Notes: a model not told the origin generated them from the letters alone. Shown: positions 54,233-63,817, counted from the first letter of the stretch. The stretch: DNA of 64,000 nt from Aeromonas eucrenophila (GCF_000819865.1 NZ_CDDF01000012.1:83317-147316), one strand, 5' to 3'. Translations and numbers: made by a program.

Positions 54233-54259
54233 GTTATCCCCAGAAGCTGGGGATAACTC
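54231..54259. other. 13-bp perfect inverted repeat after HD-GYP gene
   Basis: GAGTTATCCCCAG-AAG-CTGGGGATAACTC, beginning in the stop codon. No T tract follows (ATTGGAC), so it is not a standard terminator; it may stabilise the 3' end or be a protein site. Confidence 0.55.
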
Positions 54260-54321
54260 ATTGGACAAACCTGAATAATTACCAAATCCCCCCCTAAATA
54301 GTCCGCTATCGGGGCTGGATG

Positions 54322-54394
54322 AAAAACGCCCAGCCGAGGGCTGGGCGGAGCATGCCACCTCCGTGTGGCGTGTCCGGTGGACACATTCATGCTC
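54322..54394 (-). ncRNA. Candidate minus-strand small RNA with terminator
   Basis: No minus-strand gene lies nearby, yet the minus strand has a full terminator at 54322-54347 (CGCCCAGCC-CTC-GGCTGGGCG then TTTTT). Directly before it lies a compact three-way fold: GAGCATG (54388-54394) with CATGCTC (54348-54354) closes two hairpins, GTGTCC/GGACAC and CCAC/GTGG. The 5' end would be further right, perhaps near 54430, below an AT-rich stretch (TTGCCA and CATATA, 17 bases apart). It could instead be part of the btsS leader. Not matched to a known RNA family. Confidence 0.35.
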
Positions 54395-54583
54395 TCTCCA
54401 GCAATACCAAGCTCGTCACATTTACACAAATATCAATTTAACGTACTGATTTTATATGGTTTTAATTTTCCATTCTGGCAAACTGCCCGGCGACACGGCC
54501 AAGGGGTACGGCAAAACACGATCCGGCTCACAGAACAAGCGGATGAGGCCCAGGCCCGGCACGACATAGGAGGAATGTTTTTT

Positions 54584-56272
54584 ATGCAATTAGTCCTCTC
54601 CCTGCTCCAGCAGATGAGCGTCAGCCTGGTCATCGCCTACCTCTTCTCCAAGAGCCCCCTGCTACGCCCGCTGGCCAACTATTCGGTCAGGCTCCCTCAC
54701 AAGGTGCTGATATACGTCATCTTCTCCTGCTTCTGCCTGCTCGGCACCTATGTGGGGCTGGACATCGATGACGCCATCGCCAATACCCGCGCCGTCGGTG
54801 CCGTGCTGGGGGGATTGCTCGGTGGGCCCCTGGTGGGGTTTCTGGTGGGGCTGACCGGCGGCCTGCACCGCTACACCCTGGGGGGCTTTACCGATCTGGC
54901 CTGCGCCATCTCCACCACCTGCGAGGGCTTGCTGGGGGGATTGGTGCATTGGCGGCTGATGCGGGCAAACCGGGTGGATGCGCTGTTCAAGCCCAGAATC
55001 GCCTTCTTCACCACCCTCTACGCCGAGATACTGCAGATGGTCATCATCCTGCTGGTCGCCACCCCGTTCGACAAGTCCCTGCTGCTGGTGCGCACCATCG
55101 CCACCCCCATGATCCTGGCCAACTCCTGCGGGGCGGCGCTCTTCATCAGCATGATCCGCGATCAGCAACGGATGTACGAGAAGTTCTCCCGGGTCTTCTC
55201 CGCCAAGGCACTCACCATCGCCAACCGCACCGTTGGCATCATGACCCAGGGCTTTACCCGCGATGCGAGCCAGAAAATCGCCCACATAGTGCAGGAGGAG
55301 ACCGGGGTCGGCGCCGTCGCCATCACGGACACCGACAAGATCCTCGCCTTCATCGGCATCGGCGAGGAACACCACAAACCGGGTACCCCCATCACCTCCA
55401 CCATCACGCTGCAGGCCATCGCCCAGAACAAGGTGCTGTTTGCCGACGGCAACCGCCAGCCCTATCGCTGCAGCATCTCCCCTGCCTGCCAGCTCGGCTC
55501 TGTGCTGGTCATTCCGTTGCAGGGAGACAAGGGTGTCATCGGCACCATCAAGCTCTATGAGCCCAAGAAACGGCTGTTTCTCAAGATCAACCACACCCTG
55601 GGGGAAGGGATCGCCAACCTGCTGTCACAACAGCTGCTGAGCGGACGGCTGGAGCAGCAGCAGCGGCTGCTGGTGCAATCCGAGCTCAAGCTGGTACAGG
55701 CCCAGATCAACCCCCATTTCCTGTTCAACACCCTCAACACCATCAGCGCCATCACCCGACGCGATCCCGAGCGCGCCCGCCAGCTGCTGCTGCACCTCTC
55801 CCGCTTCTTTCGCAAGAACCTCAAGCGCCAGAGCGATCTGGCCACCCTGCAAGAGGAGCAGGAGCACTGCCAGTCCTATCTGGAAATCGAGCAGGCCCGC
55901 TTTGGCGAACGACTGACCGTGGTCAACGAGATCCCGCCACACCTGGCCAGCCTGCAACTGCCGAGTTTCACGCTCCAGCCCCTCATCGAGAACGCCATCA
56001 AGCACGGTATCAGCTCTTTGCTGGAGCAAGGGCGGATCCGACTCTTTGCAGAGGAAGGCCCCGACCAGATCACCCTCTGCGTGGAGGACAATGCCGGCAC
56101 CTGGCAGGCGGAAACGGGGGGAGACGGGCTGGGCATGAGCATAGTGGACCGGCGACTCAAGAGTGCCTTCGGCGATCGCTTCGGCATCCGCGTGCTGTGT
56201 GAGCCCGAGCAATGGACCCGGGTCTGCATCACCCTGCCCAAGACGCCCCTGACTACCAAGGAGACCCCATGA
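54584..56272 (+). CDS. btsS: Sensor histidine kinase BtsS (YehU type, pyruvate sensing)
   Basis: The protein has 562 residues from the ATG at 54584, with AGGAGG ten bases upstream; an ATG at 54575 aligns a little better with E. coli but is too close to that site. Six membrane helices of the 5TM-5TMR/LytS type open the protein (LLQQMSVSLVIAYLFSKSPLL, IDDAIANTRAVGAVLGGLLGGPLVG), then a GAF-like domain, and a LytS-type kinase with phospho-acceptor His378 in QINPHFLFNTLNTI. The ATP site includes LQPLIENAIKHG and GLGMSIVDRRL. E. coli BtsS is a high-affinity pyruvate sensor. It overlaps btsR by four bases. Confidence 0.93.
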   Translation: MQLVLSLLQQMSVSLVIAYLFSKSPLLRPLANYSVRLPHKVLIYVIFSCFCLLGTYVGLDIDDAIANTRAVGAVLGGLLGGPLVGFLVGLTGGLHRYTLGGFTDLACAISTTCEGLLGGLVHWRLMRANRVDALFKPRIAFFTTLYAEILQMVIILLVATPFDKSLLLVRTIATPMILANSCGAALFISMIRDQQRMYEKFSRVFSAKALTIANRTVGIMTQGFTRDASQKIAHIVQEETGVGAVAITDTDKILAFIGIGEEHHKPGTPITSTITLQAIAQNKVLFADGNRQPYRCSISPACQLGSVLVIPLQGDKGVIGTIKLYEPKKRLFLKINHTLGEGIANLLSQQLLSGRLEQQQRLLVQSELKLVQAQINPHFLFNTLNTISAITRRDPERARQLLLHLSRFFRKNLKRQSDLATLQEEQEHCQSYLEIEQARFGERLTVVNEIPPHLASLQLPSFTLQPLIENAIKHGISSLLEQGRIRLFAEEGPDQITLCVEDNAGTWQAETGGDGLGMSIVDRRLKSAFGDRFGIRVLCEPEQWTRVCITLPKTPLTTKETP

Positions 56273-56973
56273 TCCGCGTCCTGATCGTCGATGACGAACC
56301 CTATGCCCGCGAAGAGCTGGCCGAACTGCTCGGCCCCGAAACCGACATAGAGATCCTGGGCTTGGCCGCCAATGCCATCGAGGCGCTCCCTCTCATCCAG
56401 CGGCTCAGGCCGGATGTGGTGTTTCTCGACATCCAGATGCCCAAGCTCAGCGGCATGGAGCTGGTCGCCATGCTGGACCCCCTGCCCCGCATCGTCTTCG
56501 TCACCGCCTTCGACGATTACGCCATCCAGGCGTTCGAGGAGAACGCCTTCGACTACCTGCTCAAACCGGTAGAGCCGGCACGCCTCGCCAAGACGCTGGC
56601 ACGCCTGCGCCAGGATCTCAGCCCGCAGCCCATGGCGGTGTTGGCGCCCACCATCCGCCACATTCCCGGCTATTTGCACAATCGGGTGCGGCTGCTGCCC
56701 ATAGAGCAAGTGGAGTTTGCCTTCTCCGATCTCGGCGGGGTGCACGTCGCCTGCCAGGGGGAGCTGTTTCACACCCAGCTGACCCTGAAATCCCTGGAGG
56801 AGAAGACGCCGCTGCTGCGCTGCCATCGCCAGTATCTGGTGGCGCCCTCCGCCATCTACGAGATCCAGTTGCTGGACAATCAGTTGGCCCAGATAGTGAC
56901 GCCGAGCGGCGCTCAGGTGCCGGTCAGTCGCCGCTATCTCAAGGAGCTGAAGGAGGAGTTGGGCCTGGAGTGA
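56269..56973 (+). CDS. btsR: LytTR response regulator BtsR (YehT type)
   Basis: The protein has 234 residues and starts in the ATGA overlap with btsS. The receiver domain has acidic residues in VDDEPYAREEL and phospho-acceptor Asp54 in VVFLDIQMPK, then the LytTR DNA-binding domain (VRLLPIEQVEFAFSDLGGVHV, LLRCHRQYLVAPSAI, VPVSRRYLKELKEEL). In E. coli it activates the pyruvate transporter gene btsT (yjiY) under cAMP-CRP. Direct repeats resembling its site lie 34 bases beyond its stop (57007-57034), in front of the CstA-family gene, so that gene is its probable target. Confidence 0.94.
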   Translation: MIRVLIVDDEPYAREELAELLGPETDIEILGLAANAIEALPLIQRLRPDVVFLDIQMPKLSGMELVAMLDPLPRIVFVTAFDDYAIQAFEENAFDYLLKPVEPARLAKTLARLRQDLSPQPMAVLAPTIRHIPGYLHNRVRLLPIEQVEFAFSDLGGVHVACQGELFHTQLTLKSLEEKTPLLRCHRQYLVAPSAIYEIQLLDNQLAQIVTPSGAQVPVSRRYLKELKEELGLE

Positions 56974-56983
56974 GGGCCACGAC

Positions 56984-57034
56984 TGTGCGCCGGATCACAG
57001 CCAGCGACCGCTCATGCCGCCAGGTCGCCGCTCA
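56984..57034 (+). promoter_or_regulatory. CRP site and BtsR-like direct repeats upstream of the CstA-family gene
   Basis: CRP-like TGTGC-GCCGGA-TCACA at 56984-56999 (nine of ten core positions). Then direct repeats ACCGCTCA (57007-57014) and GCCGCTCA (57027-57034), 20 bases apart. As I recall, the E. coli BtsR motif is ACC(G/A)CT(C/T)A in tandem with a 13-base gap; here the gap is 12. The ATG of the transporter is at 57115. Confidence 0.65.
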
Positions 57035-57114
57035 CGGCCTTTACCTGCGGTGAATGGCAAGCCCCCCTTAGACTGGTTACGCACACCATAAAATAACAAT
57101 GCTGGAGCGTAACA

Positions 57115-58539
57115 ATGATCTGGTTTTTCCTCTGTGTCGGCCTGCTGGTGGCTGGCTATTTCATCTATGGCAAATTCATCGAGCGGCTGTTTGGCCCCAA
57201 ACCCGAACGAGCCACCCCCGCCCTCACCATGGCCGACGGCGTGGACTATGTGCCCATGTCGGACAAGAAAGTCTATCTGGTCCAACTGCTCAACATCGCC
57301 GGGGTCGGCCCCATCTTCGGCCCCATCCTGGGCGCCCTCTACGGCCCGGTCGCCATGCTCTGGATAGTGTTTGGCTGTATCTTCGCCGGCGCTGTCCACG
57401 ACTACTTCTCCGGCATGCTGTCGGTGCGTGCCAAGGGCGCCTCTGTACCGACCGTGGTCGGTGAGCACCTGGGCACCGCTGCCAAGCACTTCATGAACCT
57501 GTTCGCCGTAGTGCTCTTGATGCTGGTGGGCGTGGTCTTCGTGCTGAGCCCGGCAGGCCTGCTGGCCAACCTCACCTCCATCGATCTGGTGTACTGGATT
57601 GCGGCGATCTTTGCCTACTACATCCTCGCCACCATAGTTCCCATCGACAAGATCATCGGTCGCTTCTACCCCATCTTCGGTGCCCTGCTGGTGTTCATGT
57701 CGGTCGGTCTCATCGTCGGCCTCATCGTCTCCGGCAAAGGCTTCTACAACACAGGGATGGACTTCTCCAACCTGCACCCGACCGATCTGCCGCTCTGGCC
57801 GCTGCTGTTCATCACCATCGCCTGCGGCGCCGTCTCCGGCTTCCATGCCACCCAGTCCCCGCTGATGGCACGCTGCATGCAAAACGAGAAGTCCGGCCGC
57901 TTCATCTTCTACGGCGCCATGATCGGCGAAGGCGTCATCGCCCTCATCTGGTGCACCCTGGGCCTCTCCTTCTATGAGAGCACCGAAGCGCTCAACGCCA
58001 CCCTGGCCAACGGCGGCCCGGCGGCCGTGGTGCACGAGGTGTCCACCAGCCTGCTTGGCACCGTCGGCGGCATCCTGGCCATCCTCGGCGTGGTGATCCT
58101 GCCCATCACCTCTGGCGACACCGCGTTTCGCAGTGCCCGCCTCATCGTCGCGGACTTCCTGAAACTGACCCAGAAGCCCATGGCCAAGCGACTGCTGATC
58201 GCCATCCCCATGTTCATTCTCGGTTTCATCATCTCCAAGGCTGACTTCGATGTGATCTGGCGCTACTTCGGTCTGGCCAACCAGGCCACCGCCGCCATCA
58301 TGTTGTGGGCCGCCGCCGCCTACCTCATCAAGGAGGGCAAGCTGCACTGGGTCTGCACCATCCCGGCCATCTTCATGACCACCGTCTGCATCACCTTCTT
58401 GGGCAATGCCGCCATCGGTTTCGGTCTGCCGATGAATATCTCCACCATGCTGGGGGTCGTCACCACCTCCCTGATGACCCTGGCCTTCCTGATCAAGTTC
58501 AGGCCCTCCCGGTTAAGGGAGGCCAAAGAGAACCGATAG
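57115..58539 (+). CDS. CstA-family carbon starvation/pyruvate transporter (short form)
   Basis: The protein has 474 residues, about two thirds of E. coli CstA or BtsT (about 700), with roughly 12 membrane helices. Conserved blocks: FGPILGALYGPVAMLWIVFGCIFAGAVHDYFSGMLSVR, ACGAVSGFHATQSPLMARCM and LPITSGDTAFRSARLIVADFL. CstA and BtsT bring in pyruvate. Its position next to btsSR, with CRP and BtsR-like sites upstream, makes it the likely pyruvate-induced output of the system. The missing C-terminal part is normal for the shorter branch of the family. Specificity is by context. Confidence 0.9.
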   Translation: MIWFFLCVGLLVAGYFIYGKFIERLFGPKPERATPALTMADGVDYVPMSDKKVYLVQLLNIAGVGPIFGPILGALYGPVAMLWIVFGCIFAGAVHDYFSGMLSVRAKGASVPTVVGEHLGTAAKHFMNLFAVVLLMLVGVVFVLSPAGLLANLTSIDLVYWIAAIFAYYILATIVPIDKIIGRFYPIFGALLVFMSVGLIVGLIVSGKGFYNTGMDFSNLHPTDLPLWPLLFITIACGAVSGFHATQSPLMARCMQNEKSGRFIFYGAMIGEGVIALIWCTLGLSFYESTEALNATLANGGPAAVVHEVSTSLLGTVGGILAILGVVILPITSGDTAFRSARLIVADFLKLTQKPMAKRLLIAIPMFILGFIISKADFDVIWRYFGLANQATAAIMLWAAAAYLIKEGKLHWVCTIPAIFMTTVCITFLGNAAIGFGLPMNISTMLGVVTTSLMTLAFLIKFRPSRLREAKENR

Positions 58540-58563
58540 GAGTTCCCGTCTTCAACCCATGAC

Positions 58564-58596
58564 AAGAGGCCCGGCATTGCTGCCGGGCCTCTTTTT
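58564..58596. terminator. Bidirectional intrinsic terminator
   Basis: AAGAGGCCCGGCA/TGCCGGGCCTCTT with TTT following, between the convergent CstA-family and MscS genes. Confidence 0.9.
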
Positions 58597-58607
58597 GTTT
58601 GCCTCTC

Positions 58608-60242
58608 TCACTCCTTGCCGGTCGCCTGGGGCGGCTCGGCCGGGGCCTGATACCAGTGCTCCTTCGCCACCAGCACCGCCTGATCCGGCTGGGCGATGAA
58701 GTTGGGGGACATGATCTGCACCCCGAACTCGTTGAAGACGTCCTGGATGTGCCCGTGCAGCTCCGTCTTGACCACCGCGGGCAACAGATCCCCCTTCATC
58801 CGCACCTGCAGCTCATATTCCACATACCAGTCCTGCAGATTGAGCTGACGCACCAGGGGCGCCTCCTCCTGATTGAGCAACTGGCAGCGCCGGGCCGCCA
58901 GCTCCAGCATGGCGTGCACCTGACGCCAGGGGGTGTCGTAGCCTATGGTGACCTTGGTCAGCAGGGCAACCCCCTTCTCTCCCGCCAGCCGGGTGAGGTT
59001 GGTGACCCGGCCCCCCACCACCACCGCATTGGGCAGGGTCACCTCGTGATCCTGGCGCGTCACCAGCTTGGTGGAGAGGGCATTGAGCTCGGTCACCATG
59101 CCTTCCACGTCGCCTATCTGCACCAGATCGCCGGGTCGCAGGGCGCGGGAGTAGATGAGCACCAGGCCGCTCATGGCATGGTTCATGATGCCAGCGGAGC
59201 CCAGGGTCACCATCAGGCCGAAGAAGACGCTGATCCCCTTGAAGGCATCGGAATTTGCCCCCGGCAGATAGGGATAAGCCACCGTCAGGGCAAACAGCCA
59301 GATCACCACTGAGAGCAGCCGCCGGGTGGCGCCTATGGTCTCGGCATGCACTCCTTGCACCCGCAGCTGACCGTTCTCGACACGATCGAACAGCAGGGCC
59401 AGCATCTTGATGAAGAAGCGGGTGATGATGACGATCAGCAGCACAGTCACCAGACCCGGCATGGCGGCGATGGAGCCCTCCAGCATGTCGCCACACAGAT
59501 CGAACAGGGAATCCCCGAGTCGCTCGCTCCAGGCCCGGGTCTGGGGGAAGAGCCCAAGCACATAGGTGAGCCAGCCGTAGGTGAGCATGAAGATCAGCAG
59601 CAGCACCAACAGGCTCAGTAGCCTGGCCTCCAGATTGCCCACCAGCTGGCGCCACTGATGGGGTATCAGCCCCTTTTGCAGTAGCAGACGATTGGCGAGC
59701 CACTTCTTGACGCGTCGCAGCCCCATTTGCAGCAGCCAGACCAGCGCGAAGAACAGCAGACTGGCCACCAGCGTCTTGCCGACGGCCTTGAGCAAATAAG
59801 GGGTGGAATGCAGCTCCAGATACTTGGTGCGCACCCCGTCCAGACGAACCCGCACCCGATCGGCGGCCTGATCCAGGGTCAGCTCATCAAACTCGTCCAG
59901 ATCCCCGGCCAGCAGCACCAGGATGCGCTTGCCATTGACCAGGAACTCCCGGCTGTCCTGGCCGTGCCGCGTGCCCTGCTGCACCGTCACCGGCGGTATC
60001 AGATCGGAGACTTCCATGGCCTGGATCCGCTCATGGGCCAACCGCACCCGGGCTGCCCCATCCAGGCTGCCATACTTGGCGTGCAACATGACGATGGGTT
60101 CATGCAGCAGCACCAATGTTCGGGCTCGCTCCTCCTCGGTGGGGGCGATCCTGGGCTCCGCCGCCCAGCTCGAGCCAACGTGCAGCAAGCTCATCAACCA
60201 CATGCCGGTCAACAATGCACCGATCTTCCATTGTCTCGTCAT
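58608..60242 (-). CDS. MscS-family mechanosensitive channel
   Basis: The protein has 544 residues, with a signal peptide (MTRQWKIGALLTGMWLMSLLHVGSSWA). A periplasmic N-terminal domain of about 120 residues is followed by four or five membrane helices and the MscS pore region, with GLMVTLGSAGIMNHAMSGLVLIYSRALRPGDLVQIGDVEGMVTELNALSTKLVT, then the beta domain (VTLPNAVVVGGRVTNLTR) and the alpha-beta C-terminus. It belongs to the larger YbdG/YnaI-like group rather than plain MscS. Role: tension-gated release of solutes at osmotic downshock. Single gene. Confidence 0.9.
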   Translation of the reverse strand: MTRQWKIGALLTGMWLMSLLHVGSSWAAEPRIAPTEEERARTLVLLHEPIVMLHAKYGSLDGAARVRLAHERIQAMEVSDLIPPVTVQQGTRHGQDSREFLVNGKRILVLLAGDLDEFDELTLDQAADRVRVRLDGVRTKYLELHSTPYLLKAVGKTLVASLLFFALVWLLQMGLRRVKKWLANRLLLQKGLIPHQWRQLVGNLEARLLSLLVLLLIFMLTYGWLTYVLGLFPQTRAWSERLGDSLFDLCGDMLEGSIAAMPGLVTVLLIVIITRFFIKMLALLFDRVENGQLRVQGVHAETIGATRRLLSVVIWLFALTVAYPYLPGANSDAFKGISVFFGLMVTLGSAGIMNHAMSGLVLIYSRALRPGDLVQIGDVEGMVTELNALSTKLVTRQDHEVTLPNAVVVGGRVTNLTRLAGEKGVALLTKVTIGYDTPWRQVHAMLELAARRCQLLNQEEAPLVRQLNLQDWYVEYELQVRMKGDLLPAVVKTELHGHIQDVFNEFGVQIMSPNFIAQPDQAVLVAKEHWYQAPAEPPQATGKE

Positions 60243-60470
60243 CGCTCACCCCTTCTCCCTGTGTCGAAGCATACGAATCCCTTTTCTTGATTGATTTTAC
60301 AGAAATAAATCAATCGTGATGGAGAAATAACCAACCGGTTAACCGAGGCTGTACCGGAATATCAACTCCCCTGTTGCACTCTTGCACTGAGCTAATATGC
60401 TGTCATCATGGCCGGATGCCCTGCCTAGACGATACAGGGCATTTCCTCGCGACTTGGATGGGAGAAATCG

Positions 60471-60815
60471 ATGATACCTGACTACATACTTACCTACGTT
60501 GCCCTCGGGATACTGGTGTTTGTCGTCTTGGTCATGTTCTACGGCGTCATCGTCATTCACGATATTCCGTATGAAATTGCCAAGCACCGCAACCACCCCC
60601 ATCAGGACGCCATTCACGTAGCAGGCTGGGTGAGTCTGTTCACCTTGCACGTGCTCTGGCCTTTCCTCTGGATCTGGGCCACGATTTATCGCCCCGACCG
60701 CGGGTGGGGTTTCAATCAACGTCTGCAAAAAGACGAAGATGAGATCTCGACACTCAAGCAAGAACTTGCCGCCTTGCAAGCCCGTATGACCACGCTCGAA
60801 CAGACCGATAAATAG
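60471..60815 (+). CDS. yiaW: YiaW family (DUF3302) inner-membrane protein
   Basis: The protein has 114 residues. TGGGAG precedes the ATG by about nine bases. Two membrane helices (TYVALGILVFVVLVMFYGVIVI and VAGWVSLFTLHVLWPFLWIWATIY) and a C-terminal coiled coil (DEISTLKQELAALQARMTTLEQ). Near-identical core to E. coli YiaW: HDIPYEIAKHRNHPHQDAIHVAGWVSLFTLHVLWPFLWIWA. It is followed 10 bases on by yiaV, the same pair as in E. coli. The pair is presumed to form an export unit of unknown cargo. Confidence 0.94.
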   Translation: MIPDYILTYVALGILVFVVLVMFYGVIVIHDIPYEIAKHRNHPHQDAIHVAGWVSLFTLHVLWPFLWIWATIYRPDRGWGFNQRLQKDEDEISTLKQELAALQARMTTLEQTDK

Positions 60816-60825
60816 GTAATCATTC

Positions 60826-61863
60826 ATGGACTTGCTACTGATCCTCACCTACACGGCCATCTGTGTAGGCATTTTCAAGCTCTTCAAGATCCCGCTCAAC
60901 AAGTGGACAGTGCCGACGGCCGTGCTCGGCGGCGTCTTCATCATAGGGGCGCTCATCGTACTGATGAACTACAACCACCCCTACTCGGAGCTGGCACGCA
61001 ATTACTACGTCTCCACCCCTATAGTCCCGCTGGTCAAGGGTCGCGTCACCGAGGTGCCGGTCCAAGCCAACCAGAAGGTCAAGAAGGGTGATGTGCTGTT
61101 CCGTATCGAAGCCGAGCCCTTCGAGCAGAAAGTGGCCAGCCTGACCGCACGGCTCGCCTCGAACCGGGACTTCCTCAAGGCACTCGATGCCCGGCTGCGC
61201 TCCGCCAGTCTGGACCGGGATCGTGCCCTGGAGCTGGTACGCCGCGGCATCGGCAAACAGCGGGATCTCGACGTCACCCAGGCCAATGTGGATGACATCG
61301 TCGCCCAGATTGACCAACAGAAAGCCTCCGTGGATGACTTGAACGCCCAGCTCAACATCGCCAAGTACGAGCTGGAGCAGACCGTGGTCTATGCCCCGAG
61401 CGACGGCCACGTAGTGCAGCTGGCACTGCGTCCCGGCATGATCGCCGCCCCCTTCATGTATCGCCCCGTGATGACCTTCATCCATGACGATGCCAGCTAC
61501 TACGTCGGCTGGTTCTGGCAGAACAGCATGCAACGACTGGCGGCTGGCGATGAGGCCGAGGTGGTGCTGGACGGTATCCCCGGCAAGATCTTCAAGGCCA
61601 AGGTGCAGTCCGTGATCCCCGCCATGGCGCCGGGTAACATTCAGGCTCAGGCCGGACTCATCGATCAGAGCACGGCGCAATTGCCGGGCCGCCTGCCCAT
61701 CGTTCTCGAGATCACCGACCCCGAGTGGGCCAAGTATCAGGTGATCGCAGGCTCAAGCGGTCAGGCCGCCATCTACACCCAATATGTCCACCACGTGGCC
61801 ATCATGCGCAAGATCCTGATGCGCATGGGTAGCTGGCTCAACTACCTGTTCCCCTTCCACTAA
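60826..61863 (+). CDS. yiaV: YiaV family HlyD-type membrane fusion protein
   Basis: The protein has 345 residues. Two N-terminal membrane helices (DLLLILTYTAICVGIF and VPTAVLGGVFIIGALIVL), a biotinyl-lipoyl half-motif (VPLVKGRVTEVPVQANQKVKKGDVLFRIE), a coiled coil from about residue 95 to 180, the second half-motif (VVYAPSDGHVVQLALRPGMIA) and a beta-barrel region. No porter gene follows; the partner is YiaW. The C-terminal tail HHVAIMRKILMRMGSWLNYLFPFH is typical for YiaV. Role in envelope transport is inferred. Confidence 0.94.
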   Translation: MDLLLILTYTAICVGIFKLFKIPLNKWTVPTAVLGGVFIIGALIVLMNYNHPYSELARNYYVSTPIVPLVKGRVTEVPVQANQKVKKGDVLFRIEAEPFEQKVASLTARLASNRDFLKALDARLRSASLDRDRALELVRRGIGKQRDLDVTQANVDDIVAQIDQQKASVDDLNAQLNIAKYELEQTVVYAPSDGHVVQLALRPGMIAAPFMYRPVMTFIHDDASYYVGWFWQNSMQRLAAGDEAEVVLDGIPGKIFKAKVQSVIPAMAPGNIQAQAGLIDQSTAQLPGRLPIVLEITDPEWAKYQVIAGSSGQAAIYTQYVHHVAIMRKILMRMGSWLNYLFPFH

Positions 61864-61882
61864 GCTGCGATGCAGTGAACCA

Positions 61883-61914
61883 ACGGGCCGGAATCATTCC
61901 GGCCCGTTTTTTTT
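61883..61914 (+). terminator. yiaWV intrinsic terminator
   Basis: ACGGGCCGGAA-TCA-TTCCGGCCCGT followed by eight T residues, 20 bases past the yiaV stop. Confidence 0.93.
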
Positions 61915-62017
61915 GATGCCAAGTTCTGCGCTTCTGCCTCGGGGTCCCGCCACCTCACGCTGCATTTTGGCGGCAAGATCCCTATAATGGCGCCATCTTG
62001 CACCAGCCCGTATCCCC

Positions 62018-63778
62018 ATGTTCGTTCTCAGGCCCTACCAAACCGACGCGGTCAACGCCGTCATCCAGCACTTTCGCAAACACCCGGATCCCGCCGTGGT
62101 GGTCCTGCCGACCGGCGCCGGCAAGAGCCTGGTCATCGCCGAGCTCGCCCGCAAGGCCCGTGGCCGGGTGCTGGTGCTGGCTCACGTCAAGGAGCTGGTG
62201 GAGCAGAACCACGCCAAGTACGAGGCCTGGGGGCTCAAGGCCGACATCTTCGCCGCCGGGCTGGATCGCAAGGAGGCCAGCGCCCAGGTGGTGTTCGGCT
62301 CGGTGCAATCGGTGGCGCGCAATCTGGACGCCTTCGACGGGGCTTTTTCCCTGCTTATCATCGACGAGTGTCATCGCGTGTCGCTGGAAGATGACAGCCA
62401 GTACCATCAGGTGATCGCCCATCTCAAGACCGCCAACCCGGCGCTCAAGATCCTCGGCCTCACCGCCACCCCTTATCGGCTGGGCCTCGGCTGGATTTAC
62501 CGCCGTCACTACCACGGCATGGTCAAGAGCCACGGGGAGCGGCTGTTCGGCGACTGCGTGTTCGAACTACCCCTGCGCTTCATGGTGAAAAACGGCTATT
62601 TGACGCCGCCGCGCCTGATCGATGCCCCCATAGTTCACTACGACTTCAGCAGGCTTATCCCCCGCGAGAACGGTCTGTTCAGCGAGGCGGATCTCAATGG
62701 CGAGCTCAAGCGCCAGCAGCGGGTCACCCCCCATATCATCGGCCAGGTGCTGGAATATGCCCGCGAACGGCAGGGGGTGATGATCTTCGCCGCCACCGTC
62801 GAGCACGCCCGGGAAATTCACGGCCTGCTCGGGTGCAAGGGGGAAAAGGCCGCCCTGATCACGGGGGAGACCCCGGGGCCGGAGCGCGATGCCCTGATCC
62901 AGGCCTTCAAGGGGCGGGAACTCAAGTTTCTGGTCAACGTGGCGGTGCTCACCACCGGCTTCGACGCCCCCCACGTGGATCTCATCGTGATGCTCAGGCC
63001 CACCGAGTCGGTGTCCCTGTATCAGCAAGTCGTTGGCCGGGGCCTGCGCCTCTCGCTGGGCAAGACCGATTGTCTGGTGCTCGACTATGCCGGCAACAAC
63101 TTCAACCTGTTCGCCCCCGAGGTCGGCGAGCCCAGGCCCCACGCCGGCACCGAGCCAGTGCAGGTGCCCTGCCCCGCCTGCGGCTTTGCCAACACCTTCT
63201 GGGGCAAGACAGATGAAGATGGCAAGGTGATCGAGCACTATGGCCGTCGCTGTCAGGGGCTATTCGAGGATGACGAGGGCCATAGAGAAGAGTGCGATTT
63301 CCGCTTTCGCGCCAAGAGCTGTCCCGCCTGCGGGGCGGAGAACGACATCGCCGCCCGTCGCTGCCAGAGCTGCGATCAGCTGCTGGTGGATCCGGACGAC
63401 AAGCTCAAAGAGGCGCTCAATCTCAAGGACTGCATGGTGATCCGCTGCGCCGGCCTGACCCTCGCCAGCGGCCGTGGCAAACAGGGGGAGCGGCTGGAGG
63501 TGACCTACCACGATGAGGACGGCTTGACCCTGGTGGAATACTTCGGCTTTCACTCGAGCGGTGCGCGGCGCTTGTTTCAACAGCGCTTTGTGCGTCATCA
63601 TTGGCCCGCCCCGGGCCTCGAGCCCGAATTCACCACCCTGGAGAGCGTGCTGGCCGAAGGCCACCAATTCCGCCACCCGGACTTCGTCATCGCCCGCAAG
63701 GCGGGGCGCTTCTGGCAGGTGAAAGAGAAAATTTTTGACTATCAGGGTCGTTACCGCACAGCCGAAACCCTTGGCTGA
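62018..63778 (+). CDS. radD: RadD DNA repair helicase-like ATPase (YejH)
   Basis: The protein has 586 residues, exactly the E. coli RadD length. SF2 motifs: Q-motif [14 protein letters not shown], Walker [17 protein letters not shown]-type [15 protein letters not shown], then helicase C-terminal [64 protein letters not shown]. The C-terminal half has two zinc clusters ([14 protein letters not shown] and [18 protein letters not shown]), as in RadD. It aids RecA-mediated recombination and repair after double-strand damage. Confidence 0.97.
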   Translation: MFVLRPYQTDAVNAVIQHFRKHPDPAVVVLPTGAGKSLVIAELARKARGRVLVLAHVKELVEQNHAKYEAWGLKADIFAAGLDRKEASAQVVFGSVQSVARNLDAFDGAFSLLIIDECHRVSLEDDSQYHQVIAHLKTANPALKILGLTATPYRLGLGWIYRRHYHGMVKSHGERLFGDCVFELPLRFMVKNGYLTPPRLIDAPIVHYDFSRLIPRENGLFSEADLNGELKRQQRVTPHIIGQVLEYARERQGVMIFAATVEHAREIHGLLGCKGEKAALITGETPGPERDALIQAFKGRELKFLVNVAVLTTGFDAPHVDLIVMLRPTESVSLYQQVVGRGLRLSLGKTDCLVLDYAGNNFNLFAPEVGEPRPHAGTEPVQVPCPACGFANTFWGKTDEDGKVIEHYGRRCQGLFEDDEGHREECDFRFRAKSCPACGAENDIAARRCQSCDQLLVDPDDKLKEALNLKDCMVIRCAGLTLASGRGKQGERLEVTYHDEDGLTLVEYFGFHSSGARRLFQQRFVRHHWPAPGLEPEFTTLESVLAEGHQFRHPDFVIARKAGRFWQVKEKIFDYQGRYRTAETLG

Positions 63779-63817
63779 CGGCACCCTGACAGGTGAATAT
63801 ATCCATTTTGAGTATAA

